Source: CAYZEZ01 sp964477295
GTDB taxonomy: Bacteria; Bacteroidota; Bacteroidia; Bacteroidales; SM23-62
DNA: 24,461 nucleotides
Reading direction: 5' to 3'
Assembly: GCA_964477295.1 (NCBI GenBank)
Contig: CAYZEZ010000031.1
Span: forward strand, 1-24,461
The notes beneath the pieces are model-generated. The model had not been told where the DNA came from, ran no database searches, and saw only the letters and a program-made list of their open reading frames with translations. Both the position numbers and the translations under genes were made by a program. The number at the start of each line of letters is the position of its first letter. The stretch's first letter is position 1. This document shows positions 1-8,823 of the stretch, piece by piece.

Positions 1-2
1 GG

Positions 3-56
3 AGCCCGGAAGTGCCGGATGTGGATCGATCTAACAATACGTGGAAGATTGACTAG
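3..56 (+). CDS. C-terminal end of an upstream gene (partial, possibly M1-type metallopeptidase)
   Basis: The third frame is open from the window edge to a TAG at 54-56 and encodes a 17-residue tail containing PDVDRSNNTWKID. Tails of the form D-V-(N/D)-R-x-N-N-x-W are, as I remember them, common at the end of M1-family aminopeptidase-like proteins of Bacteroidota, so that is the tentative identity. The other two frames are less protein-like. Only 18 codons are visible, so neither the reading frame nor the family is secure. The stop codon lies inside the first unit of the 9-bp tandem repeat that follows. Confidence 0.35.
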   Translation, partial: SPEVPDVDRSNNTWKID

Positions 57-83
57 ATTGACTAAATTGACTAAATGGACTAA
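48..83. repeat. 9-bp tandem repeat, four units
   Basis: Units are ATTGACTAG (48-56), ATTGACTAA (57-65), ATTGACTAA (66-74) and ATGGACTAA (75-83). Each unit ends in a stop codon in the frame of the upstream gene. The repeat overlaps the putative stop of that gene and ends 22 bp before the next start codon. Confidence 0.8.
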
Positions 84-105
84 AAACCAATAAACAGATA
101 AACAA

Positions 106-1572
106 ATGAAAAAATCGATTTCCCGCAGAAAGTTCATCAGGAACTCATCTGCAACAGCCATTGGCCTGACAATAATACCGAGTCACGTTGTGAGTGGCTT
201 GGGACATATTCCTCCCAGCGACAAACTCAATATTGCCGGTATTGGAATAGGTGGTAAGGGGCAGTATAACCTGGAAAACATGGTTGGTCAGAATATTATG
301 GCACTCTGTGATGTGGATTGGGCATATGCCAAACCGGTCTTTGAAAAGTATCCCAAGGCCAAAACATATAAGGATTACAGGGTGATGTTTGAGAAGGAAA
401 AGAAGATCGACGCGGTTGTCATAGCTACTCCTGATCATAATCATTTCCTTCCGGCAAAGCTCGCCATGGAACTGGGCAAACATGTATACGTCCAGAAACC
501 CCTTACTCATTCAATATGGGAATCAAGGGAATTGGCCAGGCTGGCAAAGAAATATAAAGTGGCCACACAGATGGGCACAGAAGGACATTCTTCGGATTCT
601 GTCAGGGAGGTGACCGAGATCCTTCGGGCAGGTATTATCGGGGAAATACGCGAAATACATGCATGGACCAACAGGCCGATATGGCCACAGGGGATGGATC
701 GTTTTACCGAAGAACCTCCTGTGCCGGAAACCCTCGACTGGAACCTGTTCCTGGGTCCTGCTCAATACAGGCCATATCACCCCGCTTACACCCCATGGAG
801 CTGGAGGGCATGGTGGGATTACGGAACAGGCGCCCTGGGCGACATGGGATGCCATGTGCTGGATGTTCCCTTTTATGCCATGAAGCTGGGATTCCCAAAA
901 TCTTTCAGCGCCAGTTCATCTTCAGTGAATACAGAGTCAGCACCCTGGGCTGCACGGGTAGATTTTCATTTTCCTGCCAGGAAACCCCTGCTTGATGTTG
1001 ACCTGCCTGAAGTGAAACTAACCTGGTACGATGGAGGATTGCTTCCCGAAAGGCCGGATGAATTGCCTGATGGTGAGGTGCTTGGATCATGGGGTGGAGG
1101 CAACCTGTTTATCGGATCCAAAGGAAAACTGGTCTGTGAAAATTACGGGGGCAATTTCAGGCTCCTGCCGATGGACCAGGCCCTGGAACCCCTGCCGCAA
1201 ATCATTGAACGGGTGCCCGATCACGAACTGGGTGGTGGAAGGCATGAAATGGACTGGGTGAGGGCTTGTAAAGAGAGTCCTGAAAACCGGAGAGAGGCCT
1301 GTTCCAATTTTGAACTCGCCGGTCCCCAGACGGAAATGGTTCTGGCTGGTAACCTCGCGATTCGTTTGCAACACCTGTGCCGGAAACTGGATTGGGACGG
1401 CGAAAACATGAAGATCAGGAACATTGATGAAAATGAAAAACTCGAACTGATTACAGCACGGCCAAATTATAAAGACGGTGTATGGACACCCTATTTCCAC
1501 ACGGAAACCAAAGAGGTCAATGCCCTGGAAATTGCCAACGAATGGATAAAACATACGTACCGGGAGTTTTAA
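106..1572 (+). CDS. Tat-exported Gfo/Idh/MocA family oxidoreductase
   Basis: This is a predicted NAD(P)-dependent oxidoreductase acting on a sugar or cyclitol derivative outside the cytoplasm. The 488-aa protein begins with a twin-arginine signal (SRRKFIRN at 6-13, then a hydrophobic stretch to about residue 31). The Rossmann nucleotide-binding loop is GIGIGGKG (45-52), followed by CDVD (68-71) and ATPDHNHF (107-114). The family EKP motif is present as QKPLTHS (130-136), which keeps the lysine but has Gln for Glu. The remainder fits the long C-terminal domain of the secreted Bacteroidota subfamily. The ATG at 106 puts the Tat motif at the expected distance from the N-terminus; no clear Shine-Dalgarno is seen. 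The DUF1295 gene follows after 3 bp, so the two are probably co-transcribed. The substrate cannot be read from the sequence. Confidence 0.9.
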   Translation: MKKSISRRKFIRNSSATAIGLTIIPSHVVSGLGHIPPSDKLNIAGIGIGGKGQYNLENMVGQNIMALCDVDWAYAKPVFEKYPKAKTYKDYRVMFEKEKKIDAVVIATPDHNHFLPAKLAMELGKHVYVQKPLTHSIWESRELARLAKKYKVATQMGTEGHSSDSVREVTEILRAGIIGEIREIHAWTNRPIWPQGMDRFTEEPPVPETLDWNLFLGPAQYRPYHPAYTPWSWRAWWDYGTGALGDMGCHVLDVPFYAMKLGFPKSFSASSSSVNTESAPWAARVDFHFPARKPLLDVDLPEVKLTWYDGGLLPERPDELPDGEVLGSWGGGNLFIGSKGKLVCENYGGNFRLLPMDQALEPLPQIIERVPDHELGGGRHEMDWVRACKESPENRREACSNFELAGPQTEMVLAGNLAIRLQHLCRKLDWDGENMKIRNIDENEKLELITARPNYKDGVWTPYFHTETKEVNALEIANEWIKHTYREF

Positions 1573-1575
1573 TTT

Positions 1576-2448
1576 ATGCGGAATTCAAAGATTAAGGGCC
1601 TCCTTTTTTGTGTTCTGGTTTATGCCTTAACCTTCGGTATTTGCTATACTGTACATCTGTTTCTTGCACACGGCCAACCTGTCTTGAATGTTGTTATCCT
1701 GGATATTCTGGCAACATTGATAGTTTTTGCCTTCAGTGTATATGCCAATAATTCAAGCGTTTATGATCCTTACTGGAGTGTTGTTCCTCCGGTTATTTTT
1801 ACATACTGGGCAATATCGGTGAATGAGGGCACGGTTATTTCAGGGAGACAGATACTGATCCTTTCGCTGGTATATGCCTGGGGGCTCCGGCTAACAATAA
1901 ACTGGGCAAGGAGATGGAAGGGACTGGATGATGAAGACTGGAGATATAAGGATTTCAGGAATAAATTTGAAAAATGGTACTGGCCTGTGAGTCTCCTGGG
2001 CATACACCTTGTGCCCACACTGGTTGTATTATTTGCATGTATTGCTGTCTACCCTGCCATTGGCAATCCTGATTCCCTGGCGCCTGTTGACAATATTGCT
2101 TTCCTTGTCGCCCTGGTTGCCATCATTATTGAAGCAACTTCTGACAGACAGCTGAGAAGGTATCAAAGGGATCCGGGTGGCCAACCATTCTTAGCTACAG
2201 GACTATGGCAATATTCGCGACATCCGAATTACTTCGGCGAGGTCCTTTTCTGGATCGGGATTTTCATCTTTTCCCTGGGAGTGAAACCATTGCACTGGTG
2301 GATTATCCCCGGTCCGGTTGGGATGATATTGTTGTTCTGGTTTATCAGTCTGCCGATGATTGATAAAAGAATGCTGAAGAGGAAGGAAGGGTACAGGGAA
2401 TATTATAATCGTACCTCAGCAATAATTCCATGGAAACCCGGGAGATAG
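1576..2448 (+). CDS. DUF1295 / steroid 5-alpha-reductase-like integral membrane protein
   Basis: The 290-aa polytopic membrane protein has about seven hydrophobic segments. It carries two landmarks of the DUF1295 family in the 5-alpha-reductase/ICMT superfamily: DPYWS at 64-68 and the C-terminal cofactor-site motif YSRHPNYFGE at 213-222, preceded by E186 in EATSDRQ. Family members of known function are NADPH-dependent reductases or methyltransferases acting on lipid-like substrates, but this subfamily has no assigned reaction that I can state. The start lies 3 bp after the stop of the oxidoreductase gene, suggesting one transcript. Downstream, the gene converges with the large permease across a 47-bp gap in which I see no strong terminator hairpin. 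Confidence 0.85.
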   Translation: MRNSKIKGLLFCVLVYALTFGICYTVHLFLAHGQPVLNVVILDILATLIVFAFSVYANNSSVYDPYWSVVPPVIFTYWAISVNEGTVISGRQILILSLVYAWGLRLTINWARRWKGLDDEDWRYKDFRNKFEKWYWPVSLLGIHLVPTLVVLFACIAVYPAIGNPDSLAPVDNIAFLVALVAIIIEATSDRQLRRYQRDPGGQPFLATGLWQYSRHPNYFGEVLFWIGIFIFSLGVKPLHWWIIPGPVGMILLFWFISLPMIDKRMLKRKEGYREYYNRTSAIIPWKPGR

Positions 2449-2495
2449 TTACATGATCAATTTCCGTTGCCTCTTTGGCCAGCGCGAATTAATTC

Positions 2496-4832
2496 CTACT
2501 CATACTTTAGTGTATCCGCCGGATTTGTAGTTGCTGCCTTTATCGATTGGTAGGTAACAGTGAGTACGGCAATCAGTATCGAAATTAGTCCGGCAACAAT
2601 AAATATCCACCACGAAAAGTTAGTTTTGTAAGCATAATTCTCAAGCCATCGTTTCATAAATATCCAGCTGACAGGCCAGGCAATAGCATTGGCCAGCAAT
2701 ACCCAGCTAACAAACGACCGGTTCATCAGTAAGAAAATTTTCAGGTTTGAGGATCCGAGGACCTTTCGAATTCCAATTTCCTTTGTTCGTTGTTCTGCAA
2801 TATATGAGGCCAAACCAAATAATCCAAGGCATGAAATAATGATGGCTAGTAATGCAAAATATTTAAAAACCTTTCCCATCCTCGATTCAGCCCTGTACAT
2901 CTGATCAAATTCCTCATCCAGGTAGGTATATTCAAAAGGTTCATTCGCATAAAATTTATCCCATACAAGTTCAATATCCTTTACTGTTTTTTGAAGAGTC
3001 CCCGGATCCAGGGCGATGACCACTTCCCTGAAATATTCCGGCACAATCTCCAGTATTAAAGGATCTATGGCCCTGGTGAGATTGTGGAAATTGAAATCCT
3101 TCACCAATCCGACAATGGTTCCCTTGTTTTGACCTACAGTCATCCATTTCCCGACTGGATCTGAAATACCCATCCTTCTTACAGCCTCTTCATTAATTAT
3201 AAAGTTGACCGAGTCGGTAGCGAATTCGACCGAAAATGGCCTTCCTTCAATCATTTCCATGCCAAATGTCTCGATGTAATCAAAATCCACAAAGATCTGC
3301 TGAAACAGGATCTCTGCCTCCGGATCCTTTCCTTCCCAGTCGAACCCCCAGGAAGAATTGGTCATGGTAACCGGCACCCTGTTGGTAGCAGTTACATTTT
3401 TAACTCCAGGGATTTCGAGCAATGCCTGTTTTAGGGGCCCGTAGTTTGAGAAATCCCTGAATGTGATATACATAATATTTTCATTGTGGAAGCCCAGATC
3501 CTTTGTATGGATGAAATTCAATTGTCTGTAAACCAGTATCGTGCAAATTATGAGGGCAATTGAGATGGTGAACTGGAAAACCACAAGGATCTTTCTGAAT
3601 AACGGGAAACCAGAACGGAAAACACCCTTGATTACTTCGATGCTTTTAAAGGAGGAAAGAAACTGTGCCGGATAACTTCCGGATAAAAGGCCTGTAATTA
3701 AAACGATACCAAAAAGTATAAGTATGTTGTCGGGTTGAAAATGTTCGATCACTAATTCTTTGCCAGCCAATTGGTTAAATGGATTAATAAGCACCATTAC
3801 CAGAATAAGTGCAATGGCCGTTGCGACTAAAGTCAGAAAAAATGATTCGCTGTAAAACTGGAAAAGCAGGGAGCGTTTTCCTGCACCCAACACTTTTCTG
3901 ACACCTACCTCCTTTGCCCTTTTGGCTGATCTGGCTGTTGCCAGGTTCATGAAATTAATACAGGCGATAACCAGGATAAATATTGCAACCAGAATGAAAA
4001 TCCTGACATATTGAATGGGCCCTCCACCCCAGATTGAGTGAAGATGAGTATCAACAAGGGGTTGGAGAAGTACCTTGATGGTTGAATTCTCATTATGCTT
4101 CTGTATTATATCAATTATTTTCCCCTCAACCTCTTCCTCAGATATTCCATCCCGGACCTGTACATAACTCCGGAATGAATTACTTCCCCACAAACCGGTC
4201 TCATAATCCCACATTTCTTTCATAAAATCAAATGGTACCAGGCATTCCCATGTAACATGCGAATTGGCCGGCACATTCTCCATTACACCTGTAACTGTAA
4301 ATGCATATTGATCATTGATCTCGAGGATCTTGCCAACCGGATTTTCATCGCCAAAGTATTTCTCAGCCATGCTTTCGGTCAAAACAATTGAGTAGGGCTG
4401 TGTGAGTGCATGTGCCGGATCACCGTAAATAAAATCATAACTGAAAATCTCCAACGCTGATTGATCGGCAGCATATGTCCTTGTCTCATAAAATGTAATA
4501 TCACCATACCTGACCAATAATTTCTCCCACAAATTATTCAATCTGCATGCATTTTCTATTTCAGGGATCTCTTCAATGAGTGCTTTTGCCAGAGGTTCAG
4601 GGGTTGCAAAAACCAGGAATTTTTCATCTCCCGAATAGGTTTGTTCCTCATATACCCTGTAAATGTTATTGGCATTCTCATGGTACCTGTCATAGCTGAA
4701 CTCATCTTCCACCCAGAGGAAAATCAGGATAGAACAGGTCAGTCCAATCGACAGGCCGGCAATGTTTATGAATGAATGAACCTTCCGGCGAAGTGTATTC
4801 CGGAAAATCGTTATGAGGTAATTTCTGAACAT
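2496..4832 (-). CDS. FtsX/MacB-type ABC transporter permease (duplicated, 8 TM layout)
   Basis: The 778-aa permease has the duplicated layout typical of Bacteroidota. An N-terminal membrane segment (about 20-41) leads into a MacB-like periplasmic domain, followed by three segments around 277-297, 330-350 and 368-390. A fourth segment at 415-435 and a second periplasmic domain follow, with the last three segments between about 660 and 770. The paired cytoplasmic coupling motifs GVRKVLGAGKRS (309-320) and GIRKVLGSSN (687-696) confirm an internal duplication. I chose the ATG at 4832 (MFRNYLITIFRN), the conserved N-terminus of this family. An upstream in-frame start at 4874 would add 14 residues that do not look conserved. 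No ATPase is adjacent, so it must use one encoded elsewhere or be an orphan. It is not part of the ABC operon at 9964-13201. Likely roles are export of a peptide or lipid, or mechanotransmission; the cargo is unknown. Confidence 0.88.
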   Translation of the reverse strand: MFRNYLITIFRNTLRRKVHSFINIAGLSIGLTCSILIFLWVEDEFSYDRYHENANNIYRVYEEQTYSGDEKFLVFATPEPLAKALIEEIPEIENACRLNNLWEKLLVRYGDITFYETRTYAADQSALEIFSYDFIYGDPAHALTQPYSIVLTESMAEKYFGDENPVGKILEINDQYAFTVTGVMENVPANSHVTWECLVPFDFMKEMWDYETGLWGSNSFRSYVQVRDGISEEEVEGKIIDIIQKHNENSTIKVLLQPLVDTHLHSIWGGGPIQYVRIFILVAIFILVIACINFMNLATARSAKRAKEVGVRKVLGAGKRSLLFQFYSESFFLTLVATAIALILVMVLINPFNQLAGKELVIEHFQPDNILILFGIVLITGLLSGSYPAQFLSSFKSIEVIKGVFRSGFPLFRKILVVFQFTISIALIICTILVYRQLNFIHTKDLGFHNENIMYITFRDFSNYGPLKQALLEIPGVKNVTATNRVPVTMTNSSWGFDWEGKDPEAEILFQQIFVDFDYIETFGMEMIEGRPFSVEFATDSVNFIINEEAVRRMGISDPVGKWMTVGQNKGTIVGLVKDFNFHNLTRAIDPLILEIVPEYFREVVIALDPGTLQKTVKDIELVWDKFYANEPFEYTYLDEEFDQMYRAESRMGKVFKYFALLAIIISCLGLFGLASYIAEQRTKEIGIRKVLGSSNLKIFLLMNRSFVSWVLLANAIAWPVSWIFMKRWLENYAYKTNFSWWIFIVAGLISILIAVLTVTYQSIKAATTNPADTLKYE

Positions 4833-5254
4833 TGCCGAATGTAAAGTATTACAATTCAAAATAACAAAAAACAATATAAATAAATTTTATTTTTATTCAC
4901 ATGATACTGAACATACATATCTTTGGCGCCCTTGAGCATAAGCTTAATAAGACATCGGCGGAGGATGGATCTTTGAAGGAAGGATGCGGACCTGCCAGGT
5001 CACAATGGGTCACATACCAGGATGTATTTATCGGAATACATGAATAATCAGCATTGATATGAATGGTCAGCCTGAAACTGATCCGGGGTCTGCTTTCAAT
5101 ATGAGAAGATCATGAAGCTGGTTGCTAATGACATCATTTCGTAACATGGTCATTCTGTCCCGGGTACTCCCCCCCGAGTGCTCAGGGGGGCACGGCGGGA
5201 CGGGATGACTAGATGTCAATTATATTATAAATCTCAGTTTCTGAGTTCTGTGCT
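4833..5254. other. Gene-free stretch between two minus-strand genes
   Basis: These 422 bp hold no convincing ORF on either strand; only very short open frames of about 20 codons are seen. The right half contains the palindromic repeat at 5149-5209. The left end is AT-rich and should hold the promoter of the permease gene, but I found no full TTTG/TAnnTTTG match there. Confidence 0.7.
5149..5209 (+). repeat. Palindromic interspersed repeat, copy A
   Basis: This imperfect palindrome of about 61 bp has ends that are near-complementary (GTCATTCTGTCCCG at the left, CGGGACGGGATGAC at the right, two mismatches). It has a GC-rich core, CCCCCCGAGTGCTC followed by a G run, that folds into a hairpin. 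The same sequence occurs in reverse orientation at 13250-13308, differing at only a few core positions. It lies between genes and has no coding capacity, as expected of a REP-like or MITE-like element. No transposase is near. Confidence 0.8.
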
Positions 5255-6043
5255 TCAGGATGACTCCGCTTTTTTCTTCTTTATTCCAAAATTGTCAATA
5301 TAGGCAAGCTCCTCAATCGTATAATCCCTTTTCTGGAATATGTTTTCACCGGCTAACCACTTATCGAACGCCTCATTATCTTCAAAGGCTGTTAGCAATG
5401 CTGATTCAATTGGCCACTCAGGGGACGGGATGTTGTTTTCTAACAGGAAGTTGCATATCCCCTCATTGATCATTCTTCCTGCCCTGATAGTAAAATCATA
5501 CAGGTCAGGATAGATCTCCACATCCCTTGGATTATGATATTCCTCGATACATCCGTCCACCCGGGAAGAAAGATAGGTTCTGCAGGCCATAGGCCGGGCG
5601 TCATATAAGAAGCATACGCCATTTTCGAGTAACGGACAGGGCGATTTGAAATGCAGGAATTCCTGTACCTTCATTTTACCTGTACATTCATCTTTTTCTT
5701 TAGCCCTGGCCAGGATAGCCGTGCGATCTTTTTTAGTTATATTTTCTTTAATGAACCTTACCATGCAGAGTAGCTCATATGGCACGACAAAGACTGCCTG
5801 GCAACAGCATAAATAGCATCCCTTTTTACACTCAACAGTTCTGTCCTCTTTAATGCACCGTTGCACGAATGCCTCTGTCAGCTGGTCCATCGAATCATAG
5901 ATCTCCCGGGACATGGCCAGCAGGTTCTCCCTGCTTATTCCTTCCTTAAGAAATTCTGTTGCCAGATTATACCCATCGGAAAAGAAAATCTTATCTATCT
6001 CGGTGAGGTAGTTCTTTTGGTTGATTGTTAACTTTTCGGCCAT
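5255..6043 (-). CDS. YkgJ-family cysteine-cluster protein
   Basis: The protein has 262 aa from the ATG at 6043 (MAEKLTINQ); an in-frame ATG at 6067 would add eight residues. A first cluster, CKKGCYLCCC, and a second group, CPLLENGVC then CRTYLSSRVDGC, give the spaced cysteines of the YkgJ (zinc- or iron-sulfur-binding) family. The role of the family is not established; metal or Fe-S cluster binding is predicted. The segment CPLLENGVCFLYDARPMACR matches the usual order of the family. The protein is longer than minimal members such as the one at 16249 because of an N-terminal helical region and a C-terminal extension. It is divergent from the metallophosphatase gene, with about 160-240 bp between start codons. 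Confidence 0.85.
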   Translation of the reverse strand: MAEKLTINQKNYLTEIDKIFFSDGYNLATEFLKEGISRENLLAMSREIYDSMDQLTEAFVQRCIKEDRTVECKKGCYLCCCQAVFVVPYELLCMVRFIKENITKKDRTAILARAKEKDECTGKMKVQEFLHFKSPCPLLENGVCFLYDARPMACRTYLSSRVDGCIEEYHNPRDVEIYPDLYDFTIRAGRMINEGICNFLLENNIPSPEWPIESALLTAFEDNEAFDKWLAGENIFQKRDYTIEELAYIDNFGIKKKKAESS

Positions 6044-6279
6044 ACGGATAAGATTGATCCGGATCACTTAAAATCCGGAATCCGGAGCATACTGCAGGTA
6101 AAAGTTATGCCATCTTTTGATAATATGCAAAAAAATAAGACATAGCGATAAATCCTTTTAACAATCCTGATAATACATTGAATTTTCCCTGACATTTCCG
6201 ATATTTGACCAATCCTTCGAATTATCTGGTTCCTATAGCTTTGGAACAGGCCGGGATACCTATTAATGAACATACCCAT

Positions 6280-6996
6280 ATGAGTTTTTGTATTAAAATT
6301 CCCTTAAATGGTACCGGCAGGAGAATCGTTATTGGTGATGTTCATGGATGCCGCAAAACCCTTGTTCATTTGATTGAGAACGATATTGGCCTGAAAAAGG
6401 AGGATCAATTGTTCCTTCTGGGTGATTACATTGACCGTGGTCCTGACAGCAGGGGGGTACTGGATTATATCATTGAACTGAAAAAAAAGGGATTTCAGGT
6501 TTTTCCTTTGCGCGGGAATCATGAGGAGGATCTTTTAAAATACAACCAGGAAGAATTCAGGTACATGCAATGGCACCTGGAAAAAAATAATAACCTCGAT
6601 CTTCTGGCAGGGGAGAAGCTGGCAGAAAAATACTTACAATTTCTGGAAGGTTTACCTTATTGCTTTGAGCTGGAAAATCACTTTATCGTTCATGCCGGGT
6701 TTGATTTGTCGAAGCCTGATCCATTCATGGATAAGGAAGGGATGCTCGTACAGAGAGGGATGGTCTATAATGAAGAATTACTTCATGGCAAGACTGTTAT
6801 CCATGGACACCAACCATTTTATATTGAAACTATAACACGTATGATTGAAAAGAGGGAAAAGATCATTCCCCTCGATAATGGTGTTCCATATGTGAAAAAG
6901 CATAAGATATATGATCATACACAACTGGGACATCTCTGTGCATTGGATCTTGATTCTTTCCATCTTGTCAGGACGCCCAACTTAGATATGGTCTAG
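6280..6996 (+). CDS. PPP-type serine/threonine phosphatase-like metallophosphatase
   Basis: This is a calcineurin-like phosphoesterase with the full set of two-metal motifs of the PPP family. With the start at 6280 (238 aa) these are GDVHG (19-23), GDYIDRG (48-54) and GNHE (79-82), followed by later metal-binding histidines in VHAGF and IHGHQP. Bacterial relatives dephosphorylate phosphoproteins or small phosphoesters such as Ap4A; the sequence does not decide between them. An in-frame ATG at 6205 would add 25 residues. I prefer 6280 because family members normally begin only a few residues before the first metal motif and the extension is not typical. No membrane segment is seen. It is probably monocistronic, with 179 bp to the next gene. 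Confidence 0.88.
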   Translation: MSFCIKIPLNGTGRRIVIGDVHGCRKTLVHLIENDIGLKKEDQLFLLGDYIDRGPDSRGVLDYIIELKKKGFQVFPLRGNHEEDLLKYNQEEFRYMQWHLEKNNNLDLLAGEKLAEKYLQFLEGLPYCFELENHFIVHAGFDLSKPDPFMDKEGMLVQRGMVYNEELLHGKTVIHGHQPFYIETITRMIEKREKIIPLDNGVPYVKKHKIYDHTQLGHLCALDLDSFHLVRTPNLDMV

Positions 6997-7175
6997 GGGA
7001 GTGTATTCTTTTTCTTTCATAGAACTTTTCTTTCAATTGATCTAAATCTATTTTAAATTATTAGGGTGTGTAATATACAGGTTTTCAGTTGAGTATTATA
7101 TTTTCTAAAATCATCTTAACCAACTCTGTCAAAATGAGGCATGATTTTTTCAATAAAAAATTATAACTTTCTAGT

Positions 7176-7919
7176 ATGATTTCAAAGAAAACAAACAAAG
7201 CCAACCTTGAAAGCTGGAGGATCATTTTCCTGCAGGTAGGATTTATTGTCACCCTGTTAATCTGCCTTGGATTATTTAACTGGAGTAGTCCTGTAAAGGA
7301 ATCGAAAGGTGTGGTGATGAGGATCAGTGATATGGAATTTGAGGAAGAGGTAATTCCTGTGACCAGGCAGGAGCGTAACAGTCCCAATGTGAATGCTGTT
7401 GTCATTAAAAGGGAAGAATTGAACAAAACCCAGGGAGAACAAACGGGTCCTGGCATCCTCAGGATTGTAGGTGATCAGGCTGAGATATCCGATGAATTGC
7501 AGGTTGGGGACCTTGAAGGGGACCAGAGTACCGAGGTGGCCATTATTAATCCCAATAATGTTATCATTGCAGAAGAGGAAGAAGAAGTGGAGGAAGAGAT
7601 CTTTTTTCTTGTGGAGGATATGCCCAAGTTTAACGGAGGCGACCTCTCGGAATTTCAGAAATATGTGCAATCAAATCTTGTATATCCTGAGGCAGCAAAG
7701 GAAAATGATATATCCGGGGTGGTACTGGTTAAATTTGTGATCAATAAAACAGGTGACCTAACAAGGCTTGAGTTAGTCAGGGGGGTCCACCCGGCCCTTG
7801 ACAAGGAAGCATTAAGGGTTGTCAGTTCATCCCCTAAATGGACACCAGGCAAACAGCGCGGAGTGCCGGCAAGTGTAGCTTATACCTTCCCTATCCGGTT
7901 TGTCCTTCAAGATAAATAA
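7176..7919 (+). CDS. TonB-family protein with C-terminal energy-transducer domain
   Basis: The 247-aa protein has one N-terminal membrane segment (about 15-34) after a basic cytoplasmic start. A periplasmic linker follows, and then a TonB C-terminal domain at about 158-247 with the usual landmarks YPEAA (170-174), GVVLVKFVI (181-189) and KWTPG (221-225). TonB proteins pass proton-motive energy from ExbB/ExbD to outer-membrane receptors. The linker lacks the usual Pro/Lys-rich repeats and instead has a strongly acidic run (133-141, almost all Glu). No ExbB, ExbD or TonB-dependent receptor gene is in the window. It may therefore be a housekeeping paralogue or one with a different partner. Endonuclease IV follows after 50 bp on the same strand. 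Confidence 0.88.
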   Translation: MISKKTNKANLESWRIIFLQVGFIVTLLICLGLFNWSSPVKESKGVVMRISDMEFEEEVIPVTRQERNSPNVNAVVIKREELNKTQGEQTGPGILRIVGDQAEISDELQVGDLEGDQSTEVAIINPNNVIIAEEEEEVEEEIFFLVEDMPKFNGGDLSEFQKYVQSNLVYPEAAKENDISGVVLVKFVINKTGDLTRLELVRGVHPALDKEALRVVSSSPKWTPGKQRGVPASVAYTFPIRFVLQDK

Positions 7920-7969
7920 TCAAGTACATTATTGATGCTGCCTCGCAGTACCGGTAAAAAAGAAAAAGA

Positions 7970-8812
7970 ATGAAATACATTGGAGCTCATGTAAGTATCT
8001 CCGGAGGAGTGGAAAATGCACCTGTAAACGCCCATAGGATAGGGGCAAAGGCATTTGGATTATTCACTAAAAATCAAAGGCAGTGGGTACAGAAACCTTA
8101 TCCTGAAGATAGCATCAGAGGATTTAGAGAGAATTGCGAAAAATTTGGGTATTCGCCGGACTATATCTTGCCACACGACAGTTACCTGATCAACCTTGGC
8201 AACCCGGATAAGACCGGACTTGATAAATCACGTGTTGCCTTTCTTGATGAGATGCTGCGTTGCGAACAGCTTGGATTGAACAGGCTTAATTTTCACCCCG
8301 GAAGTTCCCTGGGACAGATCACTGATGAAGAATGCATGAAGAGGATCGCTGAATCGGTGAACCTGGCACTGGAAAAAACAAAAGGCGTAACTGCAGTAAT
8401 TGAAAATACTGCAGGTCAGGGCAAGCATCTGGGTTATACCTTTGAACAATTGAGTTACATGATCGATCGTATTGATGATAAATCCCGTGCCGGTGTTTGC
8501 CTCGATACCTGCCACACCTATACAGCCGGTTATGATATCAAATCACCTGAGGGATATGAAGGTACTTTTCAAAAGTTTGGTGAAGTCGTGGGATTTGAAT
8601 TCCTGAAAGGTATCCACCTGAATGATTCCAAAAAAGAACTGGGCAGCCGTGTTGACCGCCATCAAAATATTGGTGAAGGCTTACTGGGTGAAGAGGTCTT
8701 CAGGCGCATGATGAACGACCCACGCTTTGACGGCCTCCCCATCATCCTTGAAACACCGGATGAAAGCAAATGGGCAGAAGAGATAAAGATGTTGTATGGT
8801 ATGATAAATTAA
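7970..8812 (+). CDS. nfo: Endonuclease IV (AP endonuclease)
   Basis: This is a DNA repair enzyme that cleaves 5' to abasic sites and removes blocked 3' ends in base excision repair, using three zinc ions. The 280-aa protein has the family length. All nine metal ligands known from the E. coli enzyme fall at the same residue numbers: H69, H109, E145, D179, H182, H216, D229, H231 and E261. Family signatures such as NFHPGS, CLDTCHTYTAGYD and HLNDSKKELGSRVDRH are intact. The start ATG at 7970 follows an A-rich stretch. The gene is complete and expected to be active. Its stop is followed 11 bp later by the end of the convergent sorting-domain remnant. Confidence 0.96.
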   Translation: MKYIGAHVSISGGVENAPVNAHRIGAKAFGLFTKNQRQWVQKPYPEDSIRGFRENCEKFGYSPDYILPHDSYLINLGNPDKTGLDKSRVAFLDEMLRCEQLGLNRLNFHPGSSLGQITDEECMKRIAESVNLALEKTKGVTAVIENTAGQGKHLGYTFEQLSYMIDRIDDKSRAGVCLDTCHTYTAGYDIKSPEGYEGTFQKFGEVVGFEFLKGIHLNDSKKELGSRVDRHQNIGEGLLGEEVFRRMMNDPRFDGLPIILETPDESKWAEEIKMLYGMIN

Positions 8813-8823
8813 CCGATCATCCT

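Noticed and set aside
1087..1554. A 155-codon open frame on the minus strand inside the oxidoreductase gene
   Set aside because: It lies wholly within a well-supported gene on the other strand, and its translation has no recognisable motif.
6205..6279. Longer N-terminus of the metallophosphatase
   Set aside because: The 25 extra residues are not typical for the family, and the first metal motif lies 19 residues after the ATG at 6280, which is already sufficient.
6997..7175. AT-rich gap searched for an RNA gene or riboswitch
   Set aside because: No stable stem set or conserved motif was recognised; it is probably just a promoter region.
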